Position numbers and translations under genes: made by a program
The notes under the pieces: model-generated
Told to the model about the DNA's origin: nothing
The model's database searches: none
The model's input: the letters and a program-made list of their open reading frames with translations, nothing else
Source: Xenococcaceae cyanobacterium MO_188.B19
GTDB taxonomy: Bacteria; Cyanobacteriota; Cyanobacteriia; Cyanobacteriales; Xenococcaceae
DNA: 33,523 nucleotides
NCBI GenBank assembly: GCA_030065715.1
Contig: JASJDF010000006.1
Coordinates: 1-33,523, forward strand
Direction of reading: 5' to 3'
In this document: positions 1 through 8,106 of the stretch, in pieces
Position numbering within the stretch: position 1 is the stretch's first letter
How the letters are laid out: each line of letters begins with the position of its first letter

Positions 1-1575
1 TCCAGCAGTAGAGGTAAATAATTGTCCTTTATTAGTCAAGAATAAGTTTTTAGATTTAAGTTTTATTATGCCACCATTGCCGATACCATTCTTATTTATT
101 GTGTTGAAAATCGAACTGTTACTATCAATAAAAAGTCTTTCTTCAGCATTAATAATTATGTTGCCTAAATTACCATTTCCCTTGAAAATATTTTCGCTAA
201 TTGTTGCATTTTGTGTTAATTTTAATGATTCTGTATTAATTTCAATATTACCAGCATTTCCTTGACCAATAAAGATTGTATTAAAAATAGAACTTCCAGG
301 ACTATTAATAGAAATATTTTCTTCAGTATTAATAATTATGTTGCCTGTATTTCCTTCACCATAATTAAGACTAACTATTTTAGCTCCGTTAGTAATATCT
401 AATTTTTTAGTATTTATCTCGATATTACCACCCTGCCCTTTTCCGTTAACAATAAAATCAAATCCTTTTGATTCTGTTTTTAATTCTTTTTCAAAAGCTA
501 ATCCAATTTGATTAGTCGCATTAGTAGGAAAATTTGAACCACCGCGTTGAGAATTTCGACTACGTACTCCATCAAAAATAACACTATCAGTCCCATTAAT
601 TATAATATCTCCTGCTTGAGAATTAATAGAACCTTTAAAGGGTCTAATTCCCGCAAATAGACTACTACCATTTTTTACTATTACAGTTTGACCTGTTATG
701 ATGATATCTCCTCCACCTTTCCCTTGTACATCTATTGATGCGTCATTAATTAATGAAATATTACTTAAAAGACTATTATTAGGGAATACTAAATTACCAT
801 TAGCGTTTATTTGAATAATACCTTCATTGGCTAATCCTCCCACTTGAATTTTTCCACTTAATGCTGTTAACCCACCGCCATTTAATTCAATATCGCCACC
901 AACTAAAGTGATATTTTGATTGGGATTTACTTCTAGACCAACTAGAGTATTAACTATTTTTTCTTCAAGAGGAATATCTTTTCTAAAAACAGGAAAAATT
1001 GTAGGTAATTGTTCATCGCCAAAACGCTCTTCTTTGATTAAATTAGCCTGATTAATAATTTTACCTGGATTATTTAGTCTTAAACCAATTGGTGCAGTTA
1101 CAGTTAATAAAGATTTATTATTAACATCATTAGTACTAAACTCAGTATTATCAGCAAATAAAATACTTTCCGCAGTAGTAGCGAAAAAAGAGCCACCAAT
1201 ATTGAGTTGTGCATTCTCACCAAAAACAATTCCCGCAGGATTAAGAATAAATAAGTCGGCTTGCCCTACATTGCTAATTAAACCATCAATATTAGAAATA
1301 TTACCGCCTGTAACACGAGTAAAAATACTCTCAATATTAATGCCATTATTAAAGAAAACTTCTTGGTTAGTATTTACATTAAATTCTCGGAAACTGTGAA
1401 ATAAATTATTACCTCTAGTAGCACCACCGTCAACTTGTAAAAGATTGTTAGTAGAATTTACAACCGAGCTTTCATTTCCTAAAGATTGGTCTGGGATTAA
1501 TTGTGCTGATGCTGAATTATTGAGTAAGAAAGGAGTAATTGCAGTAAGAAAAGATATTTTAAATAGGTTTTTCAT
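1..1575 (-). CDS. Two-partner-secretion adhesin, filamentous-haemagglutinin N-terminal domain (3' end outside window)
   Basis: The minus frame is open from an ATG at 1575 to the window edge (525 codons), with no stop in any codon. Residues 1-24 form a signal peptide (MKNLFKISFLTAITPFLLNN, then SASAQ). Next comes the haemagglutination-activity/TPS domain: FREFNVNTNQEVFFNN near residues 63-78 and NPAGIVFGENAQLNIGGSFF near 112-131, the equivalent of the conserved NPNGI motif. After about residue 200 the chain becomes a beta-helix of irregular G-N-I-x-I-N repeats. Family knowledge: such exoproteins are exported by a TpsB/FhaC outer-membrane channel and act as adhesins or as large surface proteins. 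No TpsB gene is in the window. The C-terminal part and real length are unknown. The 5' end is secure because the signal peptide starts at the first Met and about 780 bp of non-coding DNA lies upstream. Confidence 0.88.
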   Translation of the reverse strand, partial: MKNLFKISFLTAITPFLLNNSASAQLIPDQSLGNESSVVNSTNNLLQVDGGATRGNNLFHSFREFNVNTNQEVFFNNGINIESIFTRVTGGNISNIDGLISNVGQADLFILNPAGIVFGENAQLNIGGSFFATTAESILFADNTEFSTNDVNNKSLLTVTAPIGLRLNNPGKIINQANLIKEERFGDEQLPTIFPVFRKDIPLEEKIVNTLVGLEVNPNQNITLVGGDIELNGGGLTALSGKIQVGGLANEGIIQINANGNLVFPNNSLLSNISLINDASIDVQGKGGGDIIITGQTVIVKNGSSLFAGIRPFKGSINSQAGDIIINGTDSVIFDGVRSRNSQRGGSNFPTNATNQIGLAFEKELKTESKGFDFIVNGKGQGGNIEINTKKLDITNGAKIVSLNYGEGNTGNIIINTEENISINSPGSSIFNTIFIGQGNAGNIEINTESLKLTQNATISENIFKGNGNLGNIIINAEERLFIDSNSSIFNTINKNGIGNGGIIKLKSKNLFLTNKGQLFTSTAG

Positions 1576-1880
1576 TATGAAATATTAGAACTGTATAGAA
1601 TCTGTATCTATTTATCAAATAAAACAATTTAGATAAACAATATAATCCACAGATATTGAATAAGTATTTCATTAATAATACTTTTAGTCAAATCTACTCC
1701 TAATGTGATAATCAAAGTCAATATTTCTCGCTGAGTTTTAAATATTTATTGAGTTAAAGTTGCTTTGTAAGAATTATTAAAAGTAGCAATTTTGACATCT
1801 CATTGAGATAAATATTGCATGATAATTACAGATATTTTGATTATAGCGATCGCGTAGCCTTCTCTTTGAGATCGCCCTAC
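1576..1880. other. Intergenic stretch, no gene seen
   Basis: AT-rich upstream region of the adhesin gene; its promoter must lie here but no clear -35/-10 pair can be chosen. Around 1844-1877 it holds a HIP1 octamer followed by an imperfect copy of a cyanobacterial dispersed repeat (GCGATCGCGTAGCCTTCTCT, then GAGATCGC). No open frame with a start was found. Confidence 0.5.
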
Positions 1881-2021
1881 TCAATCAAAACAAGGATAAT
1901 TGCCCAGGACTAAAAGCACTATATTTGCTGTCCACTCCGAACGAGTTAAATGTTCTGGTCTTTCTCCTGGTTTATAACATCGCTTTCCACAGCAAGAGCA
2001 ACGCCAAGCAAGCCGATTCTT
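1881..2021 (-). pseudogene. Zinc-ribbon-like gene fragment
   Basis: A 46-codon minus-strand stretch without a start codon reads as folded-protein-like sequence. It has a four-cysteine cluster RCSCCGKRCYKPGERP followed by HLTRSEWTANIVLLVLGNYP and then TGA. A TGA at 2022-2024 closes the frame just before the cysteine cluster. Composition (three Trp-containing motifs, Cys pairs) is unlike random AT-rich intergenic translation. I cannot name the family. It is most simply the remnant of a small zinc-ribbon or transposon-associated protein. It lies 240 bp upstream of an intron relic, in a zone that contains only debris. Confidence 0.35.
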
Positions 2022-2261
2022 TCAGTTGAGACAAAATTAATCGGGATGAATTTTAGGTTTTTTTGAGATTATGGGTAGATGACGGGTAGATGAGATTTTT
2101 TTCTAGAACAAGTAGTTTATTAGTACTATTGATTTTATATGTTTAGGGGAGTAAATATACTCCCTTGAAAATGCTTTTTTTCTTCAATTTAGTTCACTTA
2201 TACAAAGCGTGCCATAAACAAGTACACAACAAATCCAAGTTAAAGGCTTGAAGTATGGCTT

Positions 2262-2334
2262 GAGCCGTGTGATTGGAGACAGTCACGCACGGTTCTTAGG
2301 GGAGGGGAGAGTCGCGAGGCTCAAACCTTACCCG
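2262..2334 (+). ncRNA. Group II intron 3'-end relic (domains V and VI)
   Basis: Positions 2262-2295 are exactly 34 nt and fold as group II intron domain V. GAGCCGT (2262-2268) pairs with ACGGTTC (2289-2295), a two-base bulge GC lies at 2287-2288, GTGA (2269-2272) pairs with TCAC (2283-2286), TTG pairs with CAG, and a GAGA (GNRA) tetraloop sits at 2276-2279. The AGC catalytic triad is present at 2263-2265. The following 2296-2334 should be domain VI with an intron end near CTTACCCGAC. No reverse transcriptase/maturase frame and no recognisable domain I were found upstream, so this is a 3' relic or a very degenerate ORF-less intron. Confidence 0.8.
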
Positions 2335-2358
2335 ACAAATGCCTTTACCAATTGCAAA

Positions 2359-4389
2359 TTAAAAATAAATCAAAAGGTTTAAACCTGGAATAGTGCGGGA
2401 AAGAGTCCAGAGAAGCAAAATAATATATAGAACTCCCAAACACCATTGATACCAAACCAAAGTAGCAATAATTCCTGGCATATGTTCGTCTCGCAGGCGG
2501 ATATCATTAAAACCAAATTTGAGTATGTTATTTAAACTAAAATCATAATAATTAAGCCAGTTCCATCTTTTAGACCATAAAATTGGTTGATAGCGGTCGC
2601 GGCAAAAGGGAAATAAAGGCATAATGGGTAACCTACCTAATAAGAGACGAAACTGACGGAATGAACCGTCTTGTACGAAATAGGTAAGGTTGAGTAATTT
2701 GTGATATCTACCCTGCCAATATAGGCGTAGCAAAAGACTAATGGGGATGGGAATTAACACAATTGCCAGACAAGCTAAAGTCAAATAAGGCTTATCGGTA
2801 GTTATAAAAATATTGATAATGCCCAACACCGTCAAAGTTAGATAACTACCTACCATGCAGATAGTTTCATAACGGTTGGGAATTATTGGCTGAGAAATAC
2901 CTGGACGATAGCGGTCAATTAACCAAAATAAAAGGCTAAAAAAAGCGATTGCCACTAATCCGACATTAAAAACCAAATTGACATTAGTACCATAGTTACC
3001 TAGAAGTAGCAGTAAACTTAAGCTTAACCAGTTTAAAACTTGGCTAATAAAAGTAATGCTAAATATTCTTTGCCAAGATAATTTTATAAGGCGATCGCTC
3101 AATTGTTGGAGTATTAATTTTTCTCGTTGGTATTCAATTTGATTGGCATCAGCTATTTGTTCTAAACTACGAAAATTACGCACTAAATTGCGTAAGACAG
3201 TTTCATTACCTTGATAACGATCTACTACCAAAAGATTGCCAATAGTGCCAATTTCACCAATAATTTTGGCTTCTGCGCTATCAAAAGCCAAGCCAGCCAC
3301 ATTGATATTCGCAGTATTAGTAAAAAAAGCATTACTAAAGTCAACTCGGTTTAATAAATTAACATCTTGAAAATTAATTGTTGAACCAACATATACATCT
3401 CGTAAAACAATATTTTTTTCAAAAGTCGCATTAGTAAAAATTACCGAGTCTAAAAACTTACTCTTAGAAAATAACAAGCGATCGCGCCAGATAGTTTTAG
3501 TAAAATTAGCAGGTTGCCAAAAAACACTACGACTAAAATCGGTGAGCTGCCCAAAGATGGCTTCTTTAAATTCTACTGATTGCTCAAAATTACTATTGCT
3601 AAAATTTGCTACCCCTTGAAATTGTGCCAAATTAAATTTAGTTGGCTGAAAAAAATGACTAAAATCAAAATTAACATCTAGATTAAAATTAGCAGCACTT
3701 AAGTCTACGGTTTGACCAAATATACTATTACTAAACTTAGCTAACTGCTGAAAATTAGTATCAGTTGCCAATACTGGTTGCAAAAATAAACTATCAGCAA
3801 AATCTGCGGTTGCTGTAAATATAGTGCGCTCAAGCTTGAGTATACCTCGAAATACACTAATTGTTTTGATTGGTTGATTGACCCTGGCAGAAAGTGGATA
3901 ATACTGTTTAATTTGTTCCTGTTCGGTGGGTGTAATTAAAGAAGATAAAGCACCTTCGGCTAAGGTAGTTGCAATTCCTAATTGACTAAAATTAAAATCC
4001 CCTTGAATAATTGTATCACTCAAATCTAAGGCGATCGGTTCTTGGGTACGACTAATTTTTGTTTTAATTTGTTGATAAAATTGGTTTCTGAAATTATTAG
4101 CTTGAGGAGTAAAATCGATAATATATTTACTGAGATCGATAGTATTTACTCCTTCTTGTTTGACTAGATTGTCTAGGCGTTCTTCTAAAATTTTAATAGT
4201 CAGATAATTTTGGTTTTCTGATATAGTAGCAGCCTGTACAGAATTACAGTCGCTCAATAATATGCTGAAAATAATTAATATCAAACTAAATAGGGAGGCT
4301 AAATATATGGTAATCCTACATAAGTTGTGATAATTAAATAATGTTCTTGGAAAATAGGGAATAGGGAATAAGGAATAAGAATTTACCAT
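2359..4389 (-). CDS. Pentapeptide-repeat membrane protein
   Basis: 676 residues. A hydrophobic segment at about residues 26-48 (IYLASLFSLILIIFSILLSD, then C) looks like a signal peptide, possibly a lipobox. Residues about 120-390 are degenerate pentapeptide repeats of the A/F-x-F type (ANFSNSNF, ADFADSLF, VIFTNATF, VDFSNAFF), which form a right-handed beta-helix in this family. The last 240 residues carry four or five membrane segments (for example LSLSLLLLLGNYG, ICMVGSYLTLTVLGIINIFI, LACLAIVLIPIPISLLLRLY and a C-terminal helix). This suggests a periplasmic beta-helix anchored in a membrane. The first dozen residues (NSYSLFPIPYFP) come from a GGGAATA-type repeat just inside the ORF, so the true start may lie nearer the signal peptide. 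No other Met is available there, which would require a GTG/TTG/ATT start. Function unknown. Confidence 0.8.
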   Translation of the reverse strand: MVNSYSLFPIPYFPRTLFNYHNLCRITIYLASLFSLILIIFSILLSDCNSVQAATISENQNYLTIKILEERLDNLVKQEGVNTIDLSKYIIDFTPQANNFRNQFYQQIKTKISRTQEPIALDLSDTIIQGDFNFSQLGIATTLAEGALSSLITPTEQEQIKQYYPLSARVNQPIKTISVFRGILKLERTIFTATADFADSLFLQPVLATDTNFQQLAKFSNSIFGQTVDLSAANFNLDVNFDFSHFFQPTKFNLAQFQGVANFSNSNFEQSVEFKEAIFGQLTDFSRSVFWQPANFTKTIWRDRLLFSKSKFLDSVIFTNATFEKNIVLRDVYVGSTINFQDVNLLNRVDFSNAFFTNTANINVAGLAFDSAEAKIIGEIGTIGNLLVVDRYQGNETVLRNLVRNFRSLEQIADANQIEYQREKLILQQLSDRLIKLSWQRIFSITFISQVLNWLSLSLLLLLGNYGTNVNLVFNVGLVAIAFFSLLFWLIDRYRPGISQPIIPNRYETICMVGSYLTLTVLGIINIFITTDKPYLTLACLAIVLIPIPISLLLRLYWQGRYHKLLNLTYFVQDGSFRQFRLLLGRLPIMPLFPFCRDRYQPILWSKRWNWLNYYDFSLNNILKFGFNDIRLRDEHMPGIIATLVWYQWCLGVLYIILLLWTLSRTIPGLNLLIYF

Positions 4390-4573
4390 AAATAGTTTAT
4401 GATTACTATATAATAGATTTTAAAATAATTTATACATGGAACTTAAAGATAATAATAAATCAAGGTATAATTAACTACTAATTAATTATTGGTTTTTTTT
4501 ATAATTTATTTCCTGTAAAAAATTATAGAAATCATTTTTTAAATACTTACTGAAAAGTATCAAGAAAAAATGA

Positions 4574-4747
4574 ATGATAATTTCTGGCAATGCTGGAAAT
4601 GATATTTTAAGCGGAAATCGTAATTCAGATACTATCTTTGGCAACGACGGAGATGATCGCCTGATTGGTGGATTCGATGATGATTTCTTAGAAGGAGGCG
4701 TAGGAAGCGATCGCAATACTTCTTGGCGGGAGGCTGCGATCGCTTAA
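4574..4747 (+). pseudogene. RTX (haemolysin-type calcium-binding) repeat fragment
   Basis: A 57-codon ORF directly preceded by an in-frame TGA at 4571-4573. It encodes two to three nonapeptide calcium-binding repeats: ISGNAGNDIL, then IFGNDGDDRL, IGGFDDDFLEGGVGSD. These are the GGxGxDxUx repeats of RTX exoproteins, which normally occur in tandem at the C-terminus of large type I-secreted proteins. No ribosome site is evident and nothing else of such a protein is nearby, so this is probably a leftover of a decayed gene. The reading on the opposite strand (4486-4716) is a shadow. Confidence 0.6.
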
Positions 4748-4846
4748 CCCCCATCGCTTCAACATAAATCTTTAACTAAAACAATGATTGGGTTGCCGAT
4801 TATTAGTAACAATAAATAGTAAGAAAGAAAATGTTGAAATTAAGCT

Positions 4847-5281
4847 ATGATTACTACTTTTTCTGCTGCTAGTTCTCTTGAATCTCTATTAGGGCAAGAA
4901 GCTCAAAGCTTATTGACTTACAAAGCTAAGGTATCAAAAGATTTACTGCATTTGCCTGGAACAGATTTTGTTGAGCGGATTTTCCTAAATAGTGACCGCA
5001 ATTCTCAGGTACTACGAAGTTTGCAACAGCTATATTCTACAGGAAGACTGGCTAATACTGGCTATCTTTCTATTTTGCCTGTAGATCAGGGAATCGAACA
5101 CTCGGCAGCAACTTCTTTTGCACCTAATCCGATTTATTTTGATCCTGAAAACATTATCAAGCTAGCTTTAGAAGGTGGTTGCAACTCTGTAGCAACTACA
5201 TTGGGAGTATTGGGGATGGTATCCCGTAAATATGCTCTAAGTTATTTCATGCTATACAAGATGTTTATTTATCAGAGCTAG
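4847..5281 (+). pseudogene. Class I fructose-bisphosphate aldolase, N-terminal fragment
   Basis: The 144-residue ORF matches the N-terminal third to half of the cyanobacterial class I (DhnA/FbaB-like) fructose-1,6-bisphosphate aldolase: [20 protein letters not shown], then [40 protein letters not shown] and [12 protein letters not shown]. Homology stops abruptly after SRKYA, where full-length proteins continue toward the Schiff-base lysine of a barrel of about 300-360 residues. Here 14 unrelated residues ([14 protein letters not shown]) and a stop follow, and the next few hundred bases hold no continuation in any frame. The catalytic half is therefore missing and the gene should be dead. The start at 4847 agrees with the family N-terminus. 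Confidence 0.85.
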
Positions 5282-5373
5282 TAACAATTGCTTAATTAGG
5301 AAAAGATCGCCTTTTGTGGTTTGCTTTGTCAAATCGCGCACTGTCAACTTGGCAAAAGCTGACAACAATCAAC

Positions 5374-5562
5374 TTACAAAAACTTCCCAACAAACTTCAG
5401 ATAACCTTGTCTTCCATGTTGCTTACTCCAGAATTTAACCGAGGATTGAATTGAATTGAGACAAGCTACTATTTCCGATGGCTCTAATTTCTCTAACTCT
5501 AGTTCTTTAAGTCCTACTTCGGTTATTTCACCAGCCGAAGGCTGTCCGTGAGACAAGAGCAA
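5374..5562 (-). CDS. Small hypothetical protein, possibly a truncated gene
   Basis: A 62-codon minus frame with only a TTG available as start, closed by TAA 15 bases upstream of it. The C-terminal 50 residues look like real protein (a charged helix LKELELEKLEPSEIVACL, then SSVKFWSKQHGRQGYLKFVG), while the first dozen residues derive from a short inverted repeat (CAGCCGAAGGCTG around 5532). I suspect a conserved cyanobacterial small protein whose original 5' end was replaced by a repeat insertion. No function can be assigned. Confidence 0.4.
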   Translation of the reverse strand: MLLSHGQPSAGEITEVGLKELELEKLEPSEIVACLNSIQSSVKFWSKQHGRQGYLKFVGKFL

Positions 5563-5809
5563 ACCTCTCGCTAATAGTTACATTTATTTAAAGTTAGTAT
5601 GAGTTAATTAATGCCAATTTGGCAACATATTTCTCAATTGTTTTCTACTATTTTTGGTAAAACTTAAAACTATTTTGAGTTTCGTATAATAATTCCTCAT
5701 TAATATTTAGTAAAAAAATCATGAGTGCTTTTTTAAAAACATTATCAAAATAGTTTTTGACAGATAAATAACAGGAGTTACTGCTGAAAACAGAGCGGGA
5801 GAAATAGCA

Positions 5810-6031
5810 ATGGGTAAGTCCAGAAATAATTTAACTCAAATATTAGGGCAACTTTTCTTAAAGGATGACCAAACAGAAAGAACAGCTAAAATAGAGAAAA
5901 AAGAACCTTCTACAATAAGTCTTTTATTATTAATTTTTGTAACTTTAAGTTTCTATAATTTTGAAATTTATCAATTGAGCAATGGTGTTAGTAATTTTGT
6001 CGATACCGCTATGGAAAAGTTGCTGTACTAA
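5810..6031 (+). CDS. Small single-span membrane protein, hypothetical
   Basis: 73 residues starting at ATG 5810, preceded by GGGAGAA about 10 bases upstream as a ribosome site. A charged N-terminus of about 35 residues (KDDQTERTAKIEKKEP) is followed by one membrane helix (ISLLLLIFVTLSFYNFEIY) and a short C-terminal tail. Not recognised. It stands alone; the next gene starts 340 bp downstream. Confidence 0.5.
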   Translation: MGKSRNNLTQILGQLFLKDDQTERTAKIEKKEPSTISLLLLIFVTLSFYNFEIYQLSNGVSNFVDTAMEKLLY

Positions 6032-6372
6032 AATCAATGAGTAAAGCGTCTTTAAAACGGAATACCTCTCTATTCCTTGCTAAGTATGGAAGTTATTATT
6101 ACCAGAATTATAGAAACACGAAATTAACTGAGCTTTCTGGTATAGGCTCAACCCTCTAACCAGATTAGGCTTGGTTTGGGACTTGGTTCTGATATTTATT
6201 CTTTGAGCTGAGCGCTTTGATCTAAGCTAGTGGTAGCCTCAAATGTTAATTAAAGTAAGAGAATTTGTCAGTTCAAAGGGTATTAATGTTAATGATCAGT
6301 TATCTATTAATAACTGAATAGTTATTTATGGAATGCTTCTCATTGGAAGTGTGAGATAGCAAAAGGTAAATC
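6032..6372. other. Leader region of the methionine adenosyltransferase gene
   Basis: 341 bp without a convincing ORF. A small hairpin GGAATACCTCTCTATTCC lies at 6059-6076 just after the upstream small gene. I looked by eye for SAM-riboswitch cores because a SAM synthetase follows and saw none. Confidence 0.4.
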
Positions 6373-7575
6373 ATGGATTTAATTGTTCGTCCTCTAACAA
6401 CGCTGCCCCTCGAATTATCTGACGTAGAAATTGTCGAGCGTAAGGGTCTGGGACACCCAGATACTATTTGTGATGCCTTAGCCGAAGAACTGAGTATAGC
6501 CCTATGTCGCTTTTATCAAGAACGTTTTGGGTTGCTACTGCACCATAATGTAGATAAAGTTTTACTTTCAGGAGGTATGGCTCGTCCCGCTTTTGGTGGT
6601 GGCAAGGTACTAGCACCGAGCGAAATTTTTCTGGCTGGTCGAGCCACCCAAGAGTTCAAGGGCGTTAAGATTCCAGTTCAAGAACTAGCAATTGAGAGTT
6701 CTCGAAATTGGTTACGTAACAACTTTCATGTCCTAGACCCAGAAAAACATATTAAAATCCATTGTTTAGTCAAACCGGGTTCTGTAGAGCTAACGGAATT
6801 GTACGCTCGTGGTACAGAAACTAACATCTGGCTGGCGAATGATACTTCCTGTGGCGTGGGCTTTGCGCCAATGAGTCATCTCGAACAAGTAGTTTATCAG
6901 GTGGAAAAATATCTTAACTCCCCCAAAGTTAAAGAATCCTCTCCTGAAATTGGCGAAGACATTAAGGTCATGGGAATCAGAAGAGGAGCCCAAATTTGCC
7001 TCACCTTAGCTTGTGCTTTTGTTGATCGCTTTGTCAGGGATCTGGACGATTATAGTGCTAAAAAAGCCCATCTCCAGAAAATAGCCCAAGAAGCTGCCCA
7101 ACAGGTTATTAACAAGTCTATAACTATAGAGCTCAATACTGGAGATGATTTGAAGCGAGGTAATTGTTACCTAACCGTAATCGGAACTTCTGCGGAGGCA
7201 GGAGATGATGGTCAAGTGGGTCGAGGCAACCGAGTCAATGGTTTGATTTGCCCTTATCGACCGATGACCTTAGAGGCAGCAGCCGGGAAAAATCCCGTAA
7301 CCCATGTGGGCAAGTTATATAATGTTGTTGCTAATCTCATGGCTCAGACAATCATTGAGGAAATTGAGCCAGTTAAAACCGCCTATTGCTATCTTGTGAG
7401 CCAGATTGGTCAACCAGTCACGCAACCGCAAATCATCGACGTACAACTTCAAATGTCAGAAAATCAAACCATCAATAAGTTCCAAAGGCGCATAGAAGAG
7501 ATTGTACAGAACCATCTATTACAGATTAATCGGTTGTGGCAAAGGTTAGTCGAGCGTGACTTCACTCTTTACTAA
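6373..7575 (+). CDS. mat: Archaeal-type S-adenosylmethionine synthetase
   Basis: 400 residues, the usual length of the archaeal methionine adenosyltransferase family (COG1812), which makes S-adenosylmethionine from ATP and methionine and is almost unrelated in sequence to bacterial MetK. Motifs seen: VERKGLGHPDTICDALAEEL (21-40, containing the GHPD signature), HHNVDKVLLSGG near residue 57, GFAPMSHLE near 160, NTGDDLKRGNCYLTVIGTSA near 256, GDDGQVGRGNRVNG near 278 and EAAAGKNPVTHVGKLYN near 304. Start ATG 6373 fits the family N-terminus. All core motifs are intact, so an active enzyme is expected. Cyanobacteria normally use MetK, so this is probably a horizontally acquired second enzyme. It stands alone, 340 bp from its upstream neighbour and followed by a DnaB remnant, so the context gives no pathway partner. 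Confidence 0.93.
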   Translation: MDLIVRPLTTLPLELSDVEIVERKGLGHPDTICDALAEELSIALCRFYQERFGLLLHHNVDKVLLSGGMARPAFGGGKVLAPSEIFLAGRATQEFKGVKIPVQELAIESSRNWLRNNFHVLDPEKHIKIHCLVKPGSVELTELYARGTETNIWLANDTSCGVGFAPMSHLEQVVYQVEKYLNSPKVKESSPEIGEDIKVMGIRRGAQICLTLACAFVDRFVRDLDDYSAKKAHLQKIAQEAAQQVINKSITIELNTGDDLKRGNCYLTVIGTSAEAGDDGQVGRGNRVNGLICPYRPMTLEAAAGKNPVTHVGKLYNVVANLMAQTIIEEIEPVKTAYCYLVSQIGQPVTQPQIIDVQLQMSENQTINKFQRRIEEIVQNHLLQINRLWQRLVERDFTLY

Positions 7576-7647
7576 TGCCGACAAAAGGTTACTATTTTCT
7601 GAGGATTTTAGACTAATTTATATCCATAACCGATAAGTCTACTTCAT

Positions 7648-7670
7648 AAATCGGATTTAGTATAAGAGGG
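7648..7670 (+). repeat. Direct repeat copy 1 bounding the dnaB/NACHT block
   Basis: AAATCGGATTTAGTATAA at 7648-7665 recurs with one mismatch at 13108-13125 in the same orientation; both are followed by a short G-run (AGGG). The copy coincides with the point where homology to DnaB begins. Confidence 0.55.
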
Positions 7671-8050
7671 GTGAACTAGGCTTAGTAGTCTTGGACTATA
7701 TTCAGAAGCTTGGAGACAGGGCTGCGGGTAATAGAGCGCAGGTAATAGGCAAATATAGTGGTGCTTGTAAAGATATTGCCAAGCAGTTCAATGTACCATT
7801 TGTAGCCTTAGCTCAGATTAATAGGGGAGTAGAAACTCAAAACAATAAGCGACCTTCAATGGCATCTGTGAAGGATTCAGGAGATTTAGAGCAGGACTGT
7901 GACCTAATGATGATGCTCTACCGAGATGAATATTACAGGTCTGATACTAATGAGCCTGGAGTAATGGAGATAATTGTAGGTAAAAATCGGAATGGAAGTA
8001 CTGGTACTTGCAAGGTGGAGTTTGAACCTAGTATCGGTAAATTTTCTTGA
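7661..8050 (+). pseudogene. DnaB replicative helicase, C-terminal fragment
   Basis: About 128 codons open from just after a TAG at 7658-7660 encode the end of the RecA-like DnaB_C domain: ELGLVVLDYIQKLGD (Walker B strand), NRAQVIGKYSGACKDIAKQF, VPFVALAQINRGVETQNNKR (helicase motif H3 region), DSGDLEQDCDLMMMLYRDEY and GKNRNGSTGTCKVEFEP before TGA. Full DnaB is about 450 residues; the N-terminal collar, linker and Walker A are absent upstream, where a short direct repeat occurs instead. The only start is a TTG at 7691 inside the Walker B motif. It cannot be a functional helicase. It is convergent with the large NACHT gene, with 56 bp between the stops. Confidence 0.85.
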
Positions 8051-8106
8051 AATACCTTTATATTGTGAGTCTAAAAAGCGAGTTTGTATTAGGGAATATA
8101 AGGCTA

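Noticed and set aside
4486-4716. 76-codon minus ORF rich in Pro and Ser
   Set aside because: It is the antisense reading of the RTX calcium-binding repeats on the plus strand.
6090-6372. SAM riboswitch before the SAM synthetase
   Set aside because: No conserved SAM-I/II/IV core could be found by eye; a covariance-model search would be needed to revive the idea.
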